From the NCBI RefSeq assembly GCF_949987515.2, contig NC_082685.1:28288168-28352167 (forward strand): a stretch of 64,000 nt of DNA. Direction: 5' to 3'. A model generated the notes under the pieces. That model made no database searches. It saw only the letters and a program-made list of their open reading frames with translations, and was not told the DNA's origin. Below are positions 46,701-57,860 of this stretch, piece by piece. How positions within the stretch are numbered: the first letter of the stretch is position 1; each line of letters opens with the position of its first letter. The position numbers and the translations under genes are program-made. Origin of the DNA: Delphinus delphis (Eukaryota; Chordata; Mammalia; Artiodactyla; Delphinidae).

Positions 46701-47445
46701 AGGCAGAGACCTGAATAAGCAGGAGCCAGCCTTCTTCAAAAAATATTTGTCCACCAAGGAGCTGCCTCTGGCCCCGGCTGCCCTGGGCTGCCTGTTTAGC
46801 CCGGGCTTAATTCCAAGTGAGTCTTCACCTCAGAACGGGTGGAGGTGAGAGGTCAAGCAGCTGCTGAAAGTGGAGTAACCCAATCTTGGGGACGAGTCAG
46901 CCCTTAATAAGCGTCCAGGTAGCCCTTTGAAAGATGAAACCTGTGGCCAGGTCTCCCAGAGCCAGGAGATCAAGTTTCAGTTTTAATCACGAAACCAAAG
47001 AGATGCCCCTGCCTGTATCCCATCTTGCTAAATTTCAGCCTCTCCAGGCAGAGGGTTTCCTGTCTCAGCTCCTGGGGGCCTCGGTGTGCTTACCTCTTGC
47101 AGATACCGGCTGCCCCTGACGATGCTGAATGAGGAAGCTGAGTTGGATGGGCTTATGAAATGGCAGGATGGAAACAGAGGCCCTAGATGTTGTGTGCGAG
47201 CGGGTGATGAAAATCGTGTGAGTGGTGAGGACCCGTTGCCGGGACTGTGAGAGTTCAGATTTGTGGGCTGCAGCTCAGATTATGACATCACAGAAGGATG
47301 AGACCACTTTGGAGTCCAGAAGCATGAATATCTTTTTCCCTCTGCTTAGTTCCCATGCACCTGGCAAAACTTCTGTTCAACACAAGTCGAAGCAATGTGG
47401 CGGGAAGATAAGACGGTGCCCACGAAATACCCCTGTTCCGAGCTC
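46701..47445. other. unassigned stretch
   Basis: No gene or repeat recognised. Confidence 0.4.
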
Positions 47446-47447
47446 CC

Positions 47448-47695
47448 ATTTTTGTCACTTGCTGTGTGCTAGACACTGGGTTGTGCAGTTGACGTGCATC
47501 ATGTGGTCTAACCCTCTTAACATGTTATACAGCAAGTCATAGTACTATTCCCATTTTCTGGATGCAGAGAGTGAGACTCAGAGAGGTTAAAGACCATGCC
47601 CAAGGTCATCCAGAGAGTAGGCAATGGCCAGGATGTATCCCGGGTCTGACTTGAGTCCGTACTCTTCACAACGTAGCTTCACGGCCTCTTTGTCC
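47448..47695 (-). mobile_element. MIR SINE, near complete
   Basis: 'gtgtgctagacactgggttg', 'gagtgagactcagagaggtt' and 'cccaaggtcatccagagagt' follow reverse-complement MIR. Confidence 0.92.
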
Positions 47696-48590
47696 AGGCG
47701 CCAGACCTGCCGGAGTAGGAAAATGGGAAGAGGTGACCTGTGTTCCTAAAGGCATTTTCTGAAGTGATTTCTAAAGATGTTTGATATGGGCAACTTTCCA
47801 GAATTAGCTCAATCGCTAGCCGTTTAATGGATGAATAAGTGGGATCGGGGGTGGAGGTGGAAAGCGGGGAGAGGGAGCGACATGGGTGGAGAATGATTTC
47901 CAGGACTGAGTCTTTTCTTTATTTGACTCTAGTAAATTTTAACAAGGCCCCTAATGAAATCTCAGTGCTTAGCAGAGCCTCCACGTTTACAAGTCACTGG
48001 CCCGAAGTGGAGGAAGGGAACTTGAGACCCTGGCGCTGAGTTCAGTCCTGAGCCAGACTGGTGAGAAGGAGCTCTGTGTAGGACACACCTGCCCAGATAT
48101 AGCAACAGAGTCCTGACATGGACACATCACTGGCCCCAGCTCCTTAGACGACATAACCCCGGGTCAGGGGCTGCCAGTCAATGAGACCCTTGAAAGAAAT
48201 ACTCAGATGCAGTTATCACAGGTCTGCTGAGCTTTGCATCATTTTGCTTTGGAAACATTACAAAACAGACGTTTGTAAGGAGTGTTTTGGTGATCATCAA
48301 AATCCTTTTCTCATTTCCCAGTCTAGAAGATGCCCTTTCTCACACAGCAAAAATGGCTTCCATGCACAATGAAGAGTTACTGTTGTTTGCATTAACTATT
48401 TAGTGGGGATGATAAATAATATTTATAACATATCAAAGTACAAAGAATAAAAAACGACAATAAAACTGGTTTCTATCTTCCAACACTTTAAAAAAATAAA
48501 AAGAAAGAAAGAAAAACTTTCCCCTGTCCTTGAAGTCCCCTCTGTAGAGTGAAAAATGAAATGTTTATCAAAGTGGGTGGTGAAGGCTTC
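47696..48590. other. unassigned stretch
   Basis: No gene or repeat recognised. A/T-rich around 48.40-48.51 kb. Confidence 0.4.
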
Positions 48591-48988
48591 CCCAGAATCC
48601 TATTCTTTATTTCCTACAACACACTAACTTAAAAAAAAAAGCACCAGCTTGTGAAACGGCAAAAACAGCTGCAGTCCATTTGCTGATAACAGCACCAGGT
48701 AACTTTTCAAGTCTGGTTGTATTTTTTCCCTTCCCTTTGGCCTGCTGTCCATAAGTAAAGATTTTAGGATGTGTAAAAACCTGAGCTCTGACAGAGGGGT
48801 CCCTCCCCCCGGCAGTGGCTGTCTTGAGTGTGCTGGACAGTGCATACCTCAGCCTCATCTCCTCTGGGGTCTCCAAGGCATCCCCCAAAGTCTGGTCCCG
48901 TTCTTTGCATAGCTCTCTTCTCCCCTAAATCACCATCCTCGCTGAGCGGCAGTGGAGTCAGGCTATCTTTTTGGTAGGTGGGTGTCCC
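48590..48988 (-). other. candidate 3'-terminal exon, minus strand
   Basis: On the minus strand an acceptor-like 'ttatctcccagaccag' ends at 48,989. From 48,988 a frame stays open for 74 codons to a TAA at 48,764-48,766 (it begins GTPTYQKDSLTPLPL and ends QSSGFYTS). About 150 bases further on lies AATAAA (48,607-48,612), followed by 'gaataggattctgggg'. No domain or homologue is recognised, and there is no usable start codon in it. The frame does not join in phase with the candidate exon upstream: if joined it would stop after about 10 codons. An overlapping second frame (48,607-48,888) is also open, which weakens the coding claim. It could equally be a non-coding transcript or chance. Confidence 0.25.
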
Positions 48989-49091
48989 CTGGTCTGGGAG
49001 ATAAGAACCAAAGGGTTAACAGATGGACCTATCATGAGTCTCATCATCCTGGAACCCATAGACAGTGGAGACTTGACCGTGGTCACCTTAC

Positions 49092-49226
49092 CTAGTAAAG
49101 TCACTTCCTAGTTCTGGTTCTTTTGCCAGCCAGAGAGGGGTCATCTGGAACCAGGCACCCCTGAAACTCCAGGCTTCACGAAAGCTTGTGAGAGGCATCT
49201 GGGAACTGAATTCAGTGGTGTCATCT
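49092..49226 (-). other. candidate internal exon, minus strand (135 nt)
   Basis: Bounded on the minus strand by an acceptor-like 'cagctctggcactgcag' and a good donor, AG followed by GTAAGG. One frame is open through all 135 nt (DDTTEFSSQMPLTSF at its start, EPELGSDFT at its end). Its length is a multiple of three. The protein is unrecognised. Splice sites read by eye in 64 kb will include false positives. Confidence 0.25.
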
Positions 49227-49312
49227 CTGCAGTGCCAGAGCTGGGGCCAGGCTGGGAATCTGTGCTGGCTCTGGAGCAGAGAAGCCTGGGAGCTGGGGCA
49301 GGATTTACTTAC

Positions 49313-49377
49313 AGCTTTAGTCCACACGGACGTAGCATCTTCAGCAGGCTCAGCCTCCCTAAGCCCCGTGTCTTTTT
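49313..49377 (-). other. candidate internal exon, minus strand (65 nt)
   Basis: Minus-strand acceptor 'cttattattttcag' and a near-consensus donor GCT|GTAAGTAA frame a 65-nt segment. In the phase that fits the next candidate exon it is open and contains an ATG (K-M-L-R-P). In another phase it is also open. The donor is the strongest splice signal I found in the window. Confidence 0.28.
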
Positions 49378-49407
49378 CTGAAAATAATAAGACCAGCATT
49401 TCTCATG

Positions 49408-49500
49408 TCCCCAGGTCATTGGGAGAATCAAACGACACAGTAAATATGAAGGAGCTTCATAAACTGTAGAGCACTCCAAAAGTAAAAGGTATTGTGTTCA
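49408..49500 (+). mobile_element. MIR SINE 3' fragment
   Basis: 'attgggagaatcaaacgaca' and 'ggagcttcataaactgtaga' match the MIR 3' part loosely. Confidence 0.5.
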
Positions 49501-49853
49501 AACAGGAGTGATTCTCAGTCCGCAAACTCAGTTCTGCAAACCCTGGTATGAATTTTCCTCCACATCGTTTTTGTCACCTTAATTGCAACGTCAAACCCAA
49601 GCTAGGGTTGCCAGGATTAGCAAATAAAAATATAGGACCCCCCAGTACAGGGCATCCCATACGGTGTCTGGCAAGCTTACCACTATCCCTCCAGGCCACC
49701 AGGAAACCATGGTAGGAATTGTTTGGGATCCACCCTCTCTTCTAGGGACTTGTGCAGCAGCAAAGTAAGGCAGAAACCAAGCAAGTTACCTTTGGGATGC
49801 GTCTTACTCCCTCCTTAGGGCTAGCAGCTCTCTGTGGTCACATGGGCAGCCTG

Positions 49854-49856
<3 letters not shown>

Positions 49857-49886
<30 letters not shown>
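49857..49886 (-). repeat. isolated 30-base poly(T)
   Basis: A pure T run with no recognisable SINE or L1 to its right. It could be the tail of a decayed or tail-only insertion. Confidence 0.95.
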
Positions 49887-49890
<4 letters not shown>

Positions 49891-51148
49891 GATCACCTTT
49901 GGTCCTGTGTTAAGCTAGACATACCACACAGCCATTGCTTGTTGGGGTCTTCCTAGGCAGGAATCCTGAGTCTAAGTCCTCTTTGCCTGGGCAACCAACA
50001 ATCCTAACCTCAGTGTCAGTGTCTGTCTCCTCTTTCTCTCCTCTCTTTCACTCTCACTCTCATACTCACCCTACGTTGCCCCCAGCCCGGGGATATTTCT
50101 TTCTCTTCTGGGTGAAAGCCCCTCTCGACCTTGGCTTTCTCCAGTTCGCATTGCTTCTTCCTCCAAATCCTCTTCTGCCTTCTCCTCTATAAACCCTACT
50201 GGATCAACCCTGAGCCTCAGCTTTTGGAATATCGAAGTCAGGGAGTCTTGCAGTCAACCTCTCCTTTCTCTCTGGAATGTACCGTTTCTAAGGGAATGAA
50301 GAGAAGGCTGATTGGCTACTTGCTTGAGGGGAGAAGAGAGGAAAGGAGATAACTGATGAAAAATTAAATACAAATTAATCATTCAGAGTATGTTGCAGCC
50401 ATAATTAAAATGATGTGCATTTAACACGTATTTACTGACACCCTATAGCATGGCATTTCTTTGCTGGTCTTTTCCTGCCCTCCATTTAGCGTTTGGGGAA
50501 GGGTAAGCACCGTGCTTTTTCATGTCTGCTATCTGACCTGAAGTAGGTGCTCAGTGAATGTTTGTTGAACTTGTTTTGGTGGCTTATAGCTGCTTAGTGT
50601 GATCTGGTGTGTGGCATCGGCTGCAGGGCTATCCCCATCTGGATCCTAGGCACCTTTCTGGAAAGTTGGCTGCCCTGTGGGTTACTGTTGGCTTGTTCTT
50701 CATTGGCATGGGCTGAGTGGGCTGGAGGAGCCAGGCGCAGAAAAGTGACATGGAAAGGAGCTGATGGGTACCCAGAATGCACCTCTTTGGCAAGGAGAGA
50801 GGTGTTTGCAAACAGACTCCCTGTGTGACACTTGGCATCATTTCCAACTAATGATATCTTTCCGAGAGCTTGCAGAGTCTGTCAGCTGACTTAACCAAGT
50901 TATGATCACCCAGAGACACAGCTACATGGGGTCTGGAAAGTGAATTAGCAGGCTGAGGGGCTCCGGAGTTAATGGGGAGGACATGCCGTGGAATGCAAGT
51001 TTCAAGGGGAGGAAGACAGTGTTCTGTTTTGACACCTTTGGAGGATATTTCGCACTTGCTTTGTGTTCCAAGGCAATCCCTCTCTCTCCTCATTTACCTT
51101 TCCTGGTTTCTTCGAAAAAGAGCAGTAAAGTTTGTATTGAAATGTTAC
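49887..51148. other. unassigned stretch
   Basis: C/T-rich at 50.0-50.2 kb. The end of an L2-like element ('ggtgctcagtgaatgtttg') lies near 50,535-50,570. No gene recognised. Confidence 0.35.
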
Positions 51149-51149
51149 C

Positions 51150-51395
51150 TGGGGTGCAGAAAGGTCGAGCTGCCTTTGCTCAAATCCTGGCTCAACCAGT
51201 ATTGTGAACGCAAACAGGTTAGCTCATCTCGGAACTTCAGCTTCCTCGTTAGTGAAAAGCAAATGATAACAGCACGTATGTAAGTTCACCGCGACGTGGT
51301 GCAAGGGTCACGGGATAAAACGCGTGGACGTGCTAGCTGCAGCACCTGGTGTATGGTAAGGGTGTGGTGAAAGTCTGCTGTTATTGTGTTTGGAG
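51150..51395 (+). mobile_element. MIR SINE, diverged
   Basis: 'tgctcaaatcctggctcaac', 'aacttcagcttcctcgttag' and 'gcagcacctggtgtatggta' follow the MIR order. Confidence 0.7.
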
Positions 51396-51429
51396 TCATC
51401 CATCTGTGAGGCAAAGGAAGGGCAGGAAG

Positions 51430-51530
51430 ATTTCCCAATTTAAAAGGGGATGATGAGACCTAAAGAGACCAAGTGGCTGGTCCAGACTTACAAGGGAAGT
51501 CAGTAGCTGAGCTGGGAGCCCTTCCTCAGC
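51430..51530 (-). mobile_element. MIR SINE fragment
   Basis: 'gggatgatgagacctaaaga' and 'gtcagtagctgagctgggag' resemble the reverse-complement MIR core. Confidence 0.6.
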
Positions 51531-51534
51531 GAAG

Positions 51535-52241
51535 GGGTGGACCTGGCCGGGACCACTAGCTCAGTGGATTTCTCTGGCTCCTTCCAAATGCCAGCTCTGG
51601 CTGTTATGACAGCCTCTTCCCAAGCCTCCGTGTTCCTCTGGCCAGAGAAACCAGGCCCCGTTCCCTATGTGCTCTTCCTTCTCTGGGTTCCTTCCAGTCT
51701 CACAGCGCCACAGCACAGATTATGTGCTGACCCTACGATGAGTCACCCCATTTACCTTGTTTTATAGGAGTCTAGAGATCCCATTCTCCACAGGACCCAG
51801 AGTTTTTTCTAACTCACATCCTGCCAGGGGTGATTTCTTTCCATCACAAGGAATTGATGTTGTTTTCGCTTTTTAATCTCTATCTTTCCTTATATCGGCT
51901 TTACCCAGGAGAAGGATAAAGTTATCATCACTTCACCAAGAGCCATCTAGAGCTGGGAGTGTACGCCCAACATCGTAGTGGGATGACTGCTCTCTACCCT
52001 CTAATCCCGAGGGAAAGTGGTCAGTTCTCCCGGAATGGGGCCCCATAAAGCCCAGCGCGAGAACCTCAGGCTAGCTGTACTGCAAGGAAGTCACCCTGTT
52101 TGGGTCCCGTTAAGGCAACAGGGAGAAAAGGAAGGTGAGGAGGGAAGATTAATGTCCAAACTAACACCCAAGGATGACTTCCTTGGCTCTGAGTGTTCCA
52201 GCAAGAGAATCCATGGGGAACCCAAGAGCTCTAAAAGCAAA

Positions 52242-52242
<1 letters not shown>
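51535..52242. other. unassigned stretch
   Basis: No gene or repeat recognised. Confidence 0.4.
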
Positions 52243-52277
<35 letters not shown>

Positions 52278-52303
52278 ACGCGCATGCACACATACACACA
52301 CAC
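52243..52303. repeat. (TG)n-(CG)-(CA)n alternating tract
   Basis: About 60 bp, nearly all alternating purine-pyrimidine. A TG run is followed by 'gcgcacgcgcatgc' and then a CA run, so the two halves are complementary to each other. Confidence 0.97.
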
Positions 52304-52983
52304 TTGTGTACAACTTAACTGCATTGGGAAGAGGCCATCTTCAGCTCCGATAAATCTTGGAAAGAAAAACTATTGAAAGGAGGTTTCTGCTTTGAGAAAG
52401 TCAGGATGAAATTGTAGCAGAGCAAGTCGGTACATATTCAGTGGGGCAGACAGGCTGCAGTGTATGTAGGCAGCCACACAGACTGTGTACCCCAAAATAC
52501 ACACTTTTAAGTGCACACACACATGCACTGGTAAAATGTAAATAAATACATTTACCCGCCTATCCAGAAACTCCGAGAGCCTCTCTACCTAATCTCATTT
52601 TTAAAGCCTATTTTTTTGGGATCAAAGAACATGTAGAATGAGGTTGGGGCCACAGGGGTAACTTAATGCCCTTCCCCTTCATCCTTATGATCGTTGGGGG
52701 GGGGGGTCCCCCGAAATTGCCAGTGAGTTTGCCTCCTCACGCTGTGCCAGGGAGTGACAGCTGAGAAGGCCAAGGACGTGGGCTTTATCTTCTACTCAAA
52801 GGGCACTTGGGTGGGAGGCACTCGGAGTCCCTGGTAGAGCAATCTCTCATTCGGGGAAGTTTGGTCAGGAAAAATACAAGTGGAGGTGAAGAGCTAGGAT
52901 TGCTCTCATTGGGTTTTCAAATCCGATTTCTAATAGTAAACGCCAAGCTATCATCAGCTCTTTGTGCTCAGAGAGGTGGAAGG
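52304..52983. other. unassigned stretch
   Basis: No gene recognised. A run of 11 G followed by TCCCCC lies at 52,696-52,712. Confidence 0.4.
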
Positions 52984-53027
52984 GCATGCGTGCGTGTGTG
53001 TGCGTGCGTGCGTGTGCGTGTGTGTGA
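52984..53027. repeat. (GTGC/GT)n microsatellite
   Basis: GCGT and GTGT units over 44 bp, followed by a short GGGA-rich segment. Confidence 0.95.
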
Positions 53028-53334
53028 GAAACAGGGAGGGAGAGAGAGGTTGGCGGAGGACAGGGAGTCTTTAAATTTTAACTGGTCTGCAATGAAAGAT
53101 TTAACTGTTTAAAAAACAAAACCCTCTTAGTTCCAGACCACGACTTATGTGCTAGCGTGGGAGGCTGGGGGCTAGTGAAGAGAGGGTCGTGAGGCAGATT
53201 CCTAATGGATCCTGTGGTGAAGCGTGCTGTAAGGGGTAGGGGAACCAGCCCCATGGACGGTCGAATACAATGCAGGTCTACTAAACTCTCTAGCTGTTGG
53301 CCCACCTCTTAGGTGGGGAAGGTAATCTTTGCTC

Positions 53335-53595
53335 TCCTTATTTTTTAATCAGATTTCTACAGATTGCTCATTTTTATACAACTTTTAAACGTTACTTTCC
53401 ATTTACAGTTACTACAAAATATTGGCTGTGTTCCCCGTGTTGTACAGTACATCCTTGAGCCTGTCTTACACCCAGTAGTTTGTACCTCCCACTCCCCCAC
53501 CCCTGTGTTGCCCCCCGCCACACACACTGGTGGCCACTAGTTTCTTCTCTATATCTATGAGTCTTTTGCTTTCCTTATTTTTATGATTATCCTGT
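53335..53595 (-). mobile_element. L1 3' UTR fragment, minus strand
   Basis: 'gttgtacagtacatccttga', 'cccagtagtttgtacctccc' and 'ttctctatatctatgagtct' are reverse-complement L1 3' UTR. Diverged. Confidence 0.85.
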
Positions 53596-53734
53596 AAATG
53601 AAATAGATGATTGGAGCATGCAGAGTGGACGGTTATGCTGTAAGGCCCTGACGTACAGTGACACGGCAGATGCCTGGGGAATCAGACGTTGCCATTGGGA
53701 AGGACGATTGTTTTCTTGCCTGTCTTCTCCCTCC

Positions 53735-53852
53735 ACTTAGAGGATGGCCCTAATCTCATGATCTGGGCCTGCTTTGTTCACCATGACATTCCCGGGGCCT
53801 AGCACAGTACCTGGTATTGAGTAGATGTCAGCAAATACCTGTTGAATTTCCC
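53735..53852 (+). mobile_element. L2-type 3' end
   Basis: 'cctagcacagtacctggtat' and 'cagcaaatacctgttgaat' follow the L2 3' end. Confidence 0.75.
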
Positions 53853-54009
53853 ATGGGCATTTTGGGGAAAGTTGCTGTGGCCCTGGACGCTTCTGTGTCC
53901 TGACATTTGGTCGCAAAACTAACCTTTAGTGATAACTCAGGCTGCCTTTGAGGCATTCTGCACTGTGTTTGCCGAGGCTGTGTTACAGCCAAGTGGATGG
54001 GGCGGGGGG

Positions 54010-54130
54010 GGGACTGTACTTTCCAGGACGAGGACTGTGTCTATCCTGCTATCCTGCATCTACCACGCTAGGAAAATATCTGGAACATGGTAGGTACAAT
54101 ATTTGTTGAATGAGTAAACGAATGAAAGAA
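54010..54130 (+). mobile_element. L2-type 3' end
   Basis: 'ggacgaggactgtgtctatc', 'ctggaacatggtaggtacaa' and 'tatttgttgaatgagtaaac' follow the L2 3' end. Confidence 0.7.
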
Positions 54131-54339
54131 TGTTACAGCTGTGTGTTTTCCCATATCCTGATTGTCCAGCTGAAGAATGAAATGGGGAATGTACTTGCCG
54201 GGACTATCACGAGTGCCATTTGCAAAGCCATTCTAAAGGACGTTGGGTTGAGTTGAACTTAATGTCTTTGTTCTCTTTCAACCCTGGCCCAGGTCATCAG
54301 GGAAGATATTGGTGATGCTGCTGATGATGATGATGCTTA

Positions 54340-54565
54340 CCGTAAGTTGAGAGCTACTGTGTACCGGAAACTCTCCTATCCATTTTACATGCATCATCTC
54401 ATTGAAGCCTCATAGCCATTATATAATGAGGTTACTCGATTTCTCTGGCTTTCACAGAAACTGAAGCCCAGAGGGGTTAACCCACATATCCAAAGCCACA
54501 CAGTTAGGAAGGCATGGAGTCGTATTTTAATTCAGGCCCGTTGTCAGACTCCAAAGCCCCTTCTC
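54340..54565 (-). mobile_element. MIR SINE
   Basis: 'catcatctcattgaagcctc', 'aaactgaagcccagaggggt' and 'aaagccacacagttaggaag' are reverse-complement MIR. Confidence 0.9.
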
Positions 54566-56044
54566 TTACCTTCATGTCATGCTGAGCAGTATCAGACCCA
54601 GCGTTGGAGGGAGGCCCAGAGGGGTCAGTAAAAGCAGCCAGAGAAAAACAAATTGTAGAGTCTATTATGGTTGATCTTAAAAGCCTTGTGTGACCTTGTA
54701 TGTTCTCCAGAGGACATTCCGAAAGCCGGTGATTTACCATGGCTCCCCGGCTAGGGAAGATCTCCAGGCAGCCAGTTCCCCAGACCTGTGCCTCAGGGCT
54801 CCAAACCGAACCCAGTAGGGACCCCAAAGCCACAGCCCCATCGACTTTTACTTCTCTTAGATGAACAGAAGATCAGCCCCTCCAATTCTGTGTTTTTGTT
54901 CCAGGCGGGTCATGGGCTTCTAGCCAAAAATCCTTTCAATTAATGGACTAGGGAGAAGCACCCATGAAGCAAATTAGAACCAGATAAGAAGAGCAGGGCC
55001 CTCGTGCTCAGAGCAGAGGAAGGGAATGATTCTTAGATTATGCTGTTGCTTTACCAATGTTTTCCTAACGTGAGAATCAGTCAGCAGGGGCCTGGGTTTT
55101 TTATGAGGGAGGAACCTCTTCCAGACAGCTCGCTCCCCAGCAGTCCCGATAAATCCCGGCAGCCCCACTTCCAGGGCGAGCGTTACCCTCTCCAGAGTCA
55201 CGGTGTCAAAGCCTGTTTAGCTGTTCCTTACTTATCGGCCACAACCTCAACATTAGTTCATGCTTGAAATATGAAGCCATTTCATATTTAGTCTTGTTTT
55301 ATCTGGCAAGGAGCCTTCCAGAAAAACAGGAGTCCCCTGCTGGTGCTGTTGGGCTCTTATATCTTTATAGTCTCTCGAATTGATTTGACAGAGCAGTCAC
55401 AGGCCATGGGTGAGACCAAGCGCTTCTCTCAGCACCAGGCTGGGGGACCCAGCGGGACTGCACATCCCACCGCCCTGGAGCTGGTCCAGCCGTGTCCGTG
55501 TTAACCCGAGGGGGTGTGTGCAGGCCCTCGCCCGCTCTGACCCATGCAGACGGGCGCCCCAGAAAGAGTTTCCTTGTGGCAGTTGTCTGCTGGGAGCCTC
55601 AGACGAGAGCAAGGGGGTCTGGCGAGCTGTTAGCAATGGCTTTCGCCACAAAATGTTCTAGAAGCTGAGGGGTCGGACACCCCCAGAAGGTGTTGCAGGC
55701 TCTTGGAAGGACTTCTCCAAAGCCGCAGTGAGCTTTGGGAAGATTTGCCAGGTAACCTGGCCTGCTGGGAAGCTAAGGTTCACATTCTACCAGCCCCAGA
55801 TAAGTTGAGAGGGTTTTAACCCAAGGGGACAGTGACAACTTGAAATGATATACAGAATCGTGTGTGTGCAAACGTACACTCAGTTTTCTGGGAAGCGGGT
55901 CTGTAGGTTTTCGTAGCTAAGCAAAGGGGCCTGTGACCTCAGTAAGCTTAAGAACCCATGCCCCACTGGTGGTTTGAGGTGATTTTAAGTACAGCTCACA
56001 CAAACTTTTTATTTTACTAACCATGTACTGGTTTTCATGTGGGT
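54566..56044. other. unassigned stretch
   Basis: No gene or repeat recognised. GC content is higher at 55.4-55.7 kb, where frames of about 84 codons overlap on both strands without splice support. Confidence 0.4.
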
Positions 56045-56045
56045 T

Positions 56046-56049
56046 AAAA

Positions 56050-56088
<39 letters not shown>

Positions 56089-56090
56089 CT
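56046..56090. repeat. poly(A) then (TA)n
   Basis: Thirteen A followed by about 13 TA units. Confidence 0.97.
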
Positions 56091-56379
56091 AATATATCAA
56101 GTTTATGATTCACAGATATTACAGCTCAAGGTGAGGCTAAAACAGATTATGTAAGTAAACATAAGGGTCAAGTGGATAAGGATAAAAGAAGTAAATAAAT
56201 AGTAGTACAAGTTCTCTGCTTCTGTGGCAGAATTCACGGATGTGAATAGGGAACTATTTGTATCAAGGAAGAAAAACATGGGAGAATCCAGCCCTCCTTA
56301 CCTCTTGTCCCAACAATTGAGCTGTTTCTAAATTAGATCCCCTGATTCTAGTCTCTTCCACCAGCCACCTGCACACCAT

Positions 56380-56720
56380 TGTCTTTCTAATACCCACTCG
56401 CATCATGAGACTCTCCTTCTCTAGAACACATGATGGCTCCCTATGGCCACCACGTTTTCTCCAAACTCCTCTAACTGGGTTTTCAAGCCCAGCCATCTAG
56501 CTGATGTTACCCTCACTATTTCCTACTTTGGAAACTCTTCTCCTGCCAGACCATGCTTTTCACCGTGCCCCCCCCCAGCTCCCACATTCCATGTTCATTT
56601 CTGCCTCGTTGCTTTTGCTGGTATAATTACTTCCACATCCTGTGCTGCTTATTCCTCTCTGGAGCCCCTAGCCCTACAAGTCTGTTGTTGGCAGTTCCCA
56701 CCGGTGTCTCCCTTCTCTGG
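56380..56720 (+). mobile_element. L2-type LINE fragment (diverged)
   Basis: 'tgatggctccctatggccac', 'ttctccaaactcctctaact' and 'tgctgcttattcctctctgg' resemble the L2 3' coding region. The 118-codon frame here is decayed repeat. Confidence 0.5.
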
Positions 56721-57473
56721 ACTATTGCTGCCTTGCAAGTCTGCCTGTCGGAAAAAAAGGGGACTTCGGGTTAATTACCACTTCATTTGGCACCAGTAAG
56801 CCTGGACACAGAGAGGACCTGGAACCGGGGGTCTAAACCTTCCCTCTGGCTTGTTGAAGTTGTTGACGAAAGAGGATAAGTTTGGGATTAATCATTGAAA
56901 AACAAGCGAGATAAACTCGTGGTTTCCAGAGATAGTAACTCCTTGGTCCTCCTCCCAGCTTGGGTTATCAAAACCAAGAATTGTTCATTTTTCACAGTTT
57001 ATGAGGTTTATCTTTGGCCTGTCAGGAGATGCTGACAGAGAAATGAAATTGGTCTGCTTCTAGTCTATTTCACTTTCTCATTCCCACTCTCATAGCAAGT
57101 TGAAATGCTCCACTGTAAACACTTGAGGAGAAAAAAAAAAAAAAAATGGAGATATAAGCAGCAAATTGCACTGCCTCTTGTAGTTATTTCGCGTTTTTAT
57201 CTTAACATTTTATTGTTAAGGCCAAATTTGAAAGAGGTGGTGGGGGACACGCTCCCTTCATTTCAAGCAGAAGGTGAATTTTTAATGACTTAGTAGGGGA
57301 GGGTGACTGAAAATTAATAAAGAGGGCTAGTTTGAGAGCTTCTTATTTTCTCAGGATTAGGCAGAGAAGATGCAGGTTTGAAAAATTAATGACGGAGAGG
57401 CACTAGATGTGAGGAACTGTGAAGTTTTGACTGAGATGTTTTCATTTCATTCCCATCATTCATTCATTAAAAC
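56721..57473. other. unassigned stretch
   Basis: No gene recognised. A poly(A) run of 17 bases lies near 57,130. Confidence 0.4.
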
Positions 57474-57860
57474 ATAGCAAAGCATTTAAAGTGAAATGAG
57501 TTGGAGAAACACAAATACTACGTGATAGCACTTATATCTAGAATCTAAAAAATTATACAAATGAATCTATATACAAACAGACTCACAGACAGAAAAGAAA
57601 CTTGTGGTTACCAAGGGGAGAGGGGGCCTGCAAATTAAAAGTATGAGATTAACAGATACAAACTACTTACTGTACATAAAATAGATAAGCAACAGGATTT
57701 ACTGTGTACCATGAGGAATTATATTCAATATCTTGTAATAACCTATGATGGAATATAATCTGCAAAAAAAACACACCTGAGTCACTATGCTGTACACCTG
57801 AAAATAACACAATATTGTAAATCAACTACACTTCAATAAAAAAAAATAGCAAAGCATTTA
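57474..57860 (+). mobile_element. 5'-truncated L1 3' end, 15-bp perfect TSD
   Basis: Body 57,489-57,845, from 'gtgaaatgagttggagaaac' (end of ORF2) through the 3' UTR to 'aatcaactacacttcaata' and poly(A). The duplication 'atagcaaagcattta' at 57,474-57,488 and 57,846-57,860 is exact. Confidence 0.96.

Noticed and set aside
50607..50828. Plus-strand frame with a hydrophobic stretch resembling a membrane segment
   Set aside because: A single short frame with no family motif, an overlapping minus-strand frame of equal length, and no convincing splice sites.
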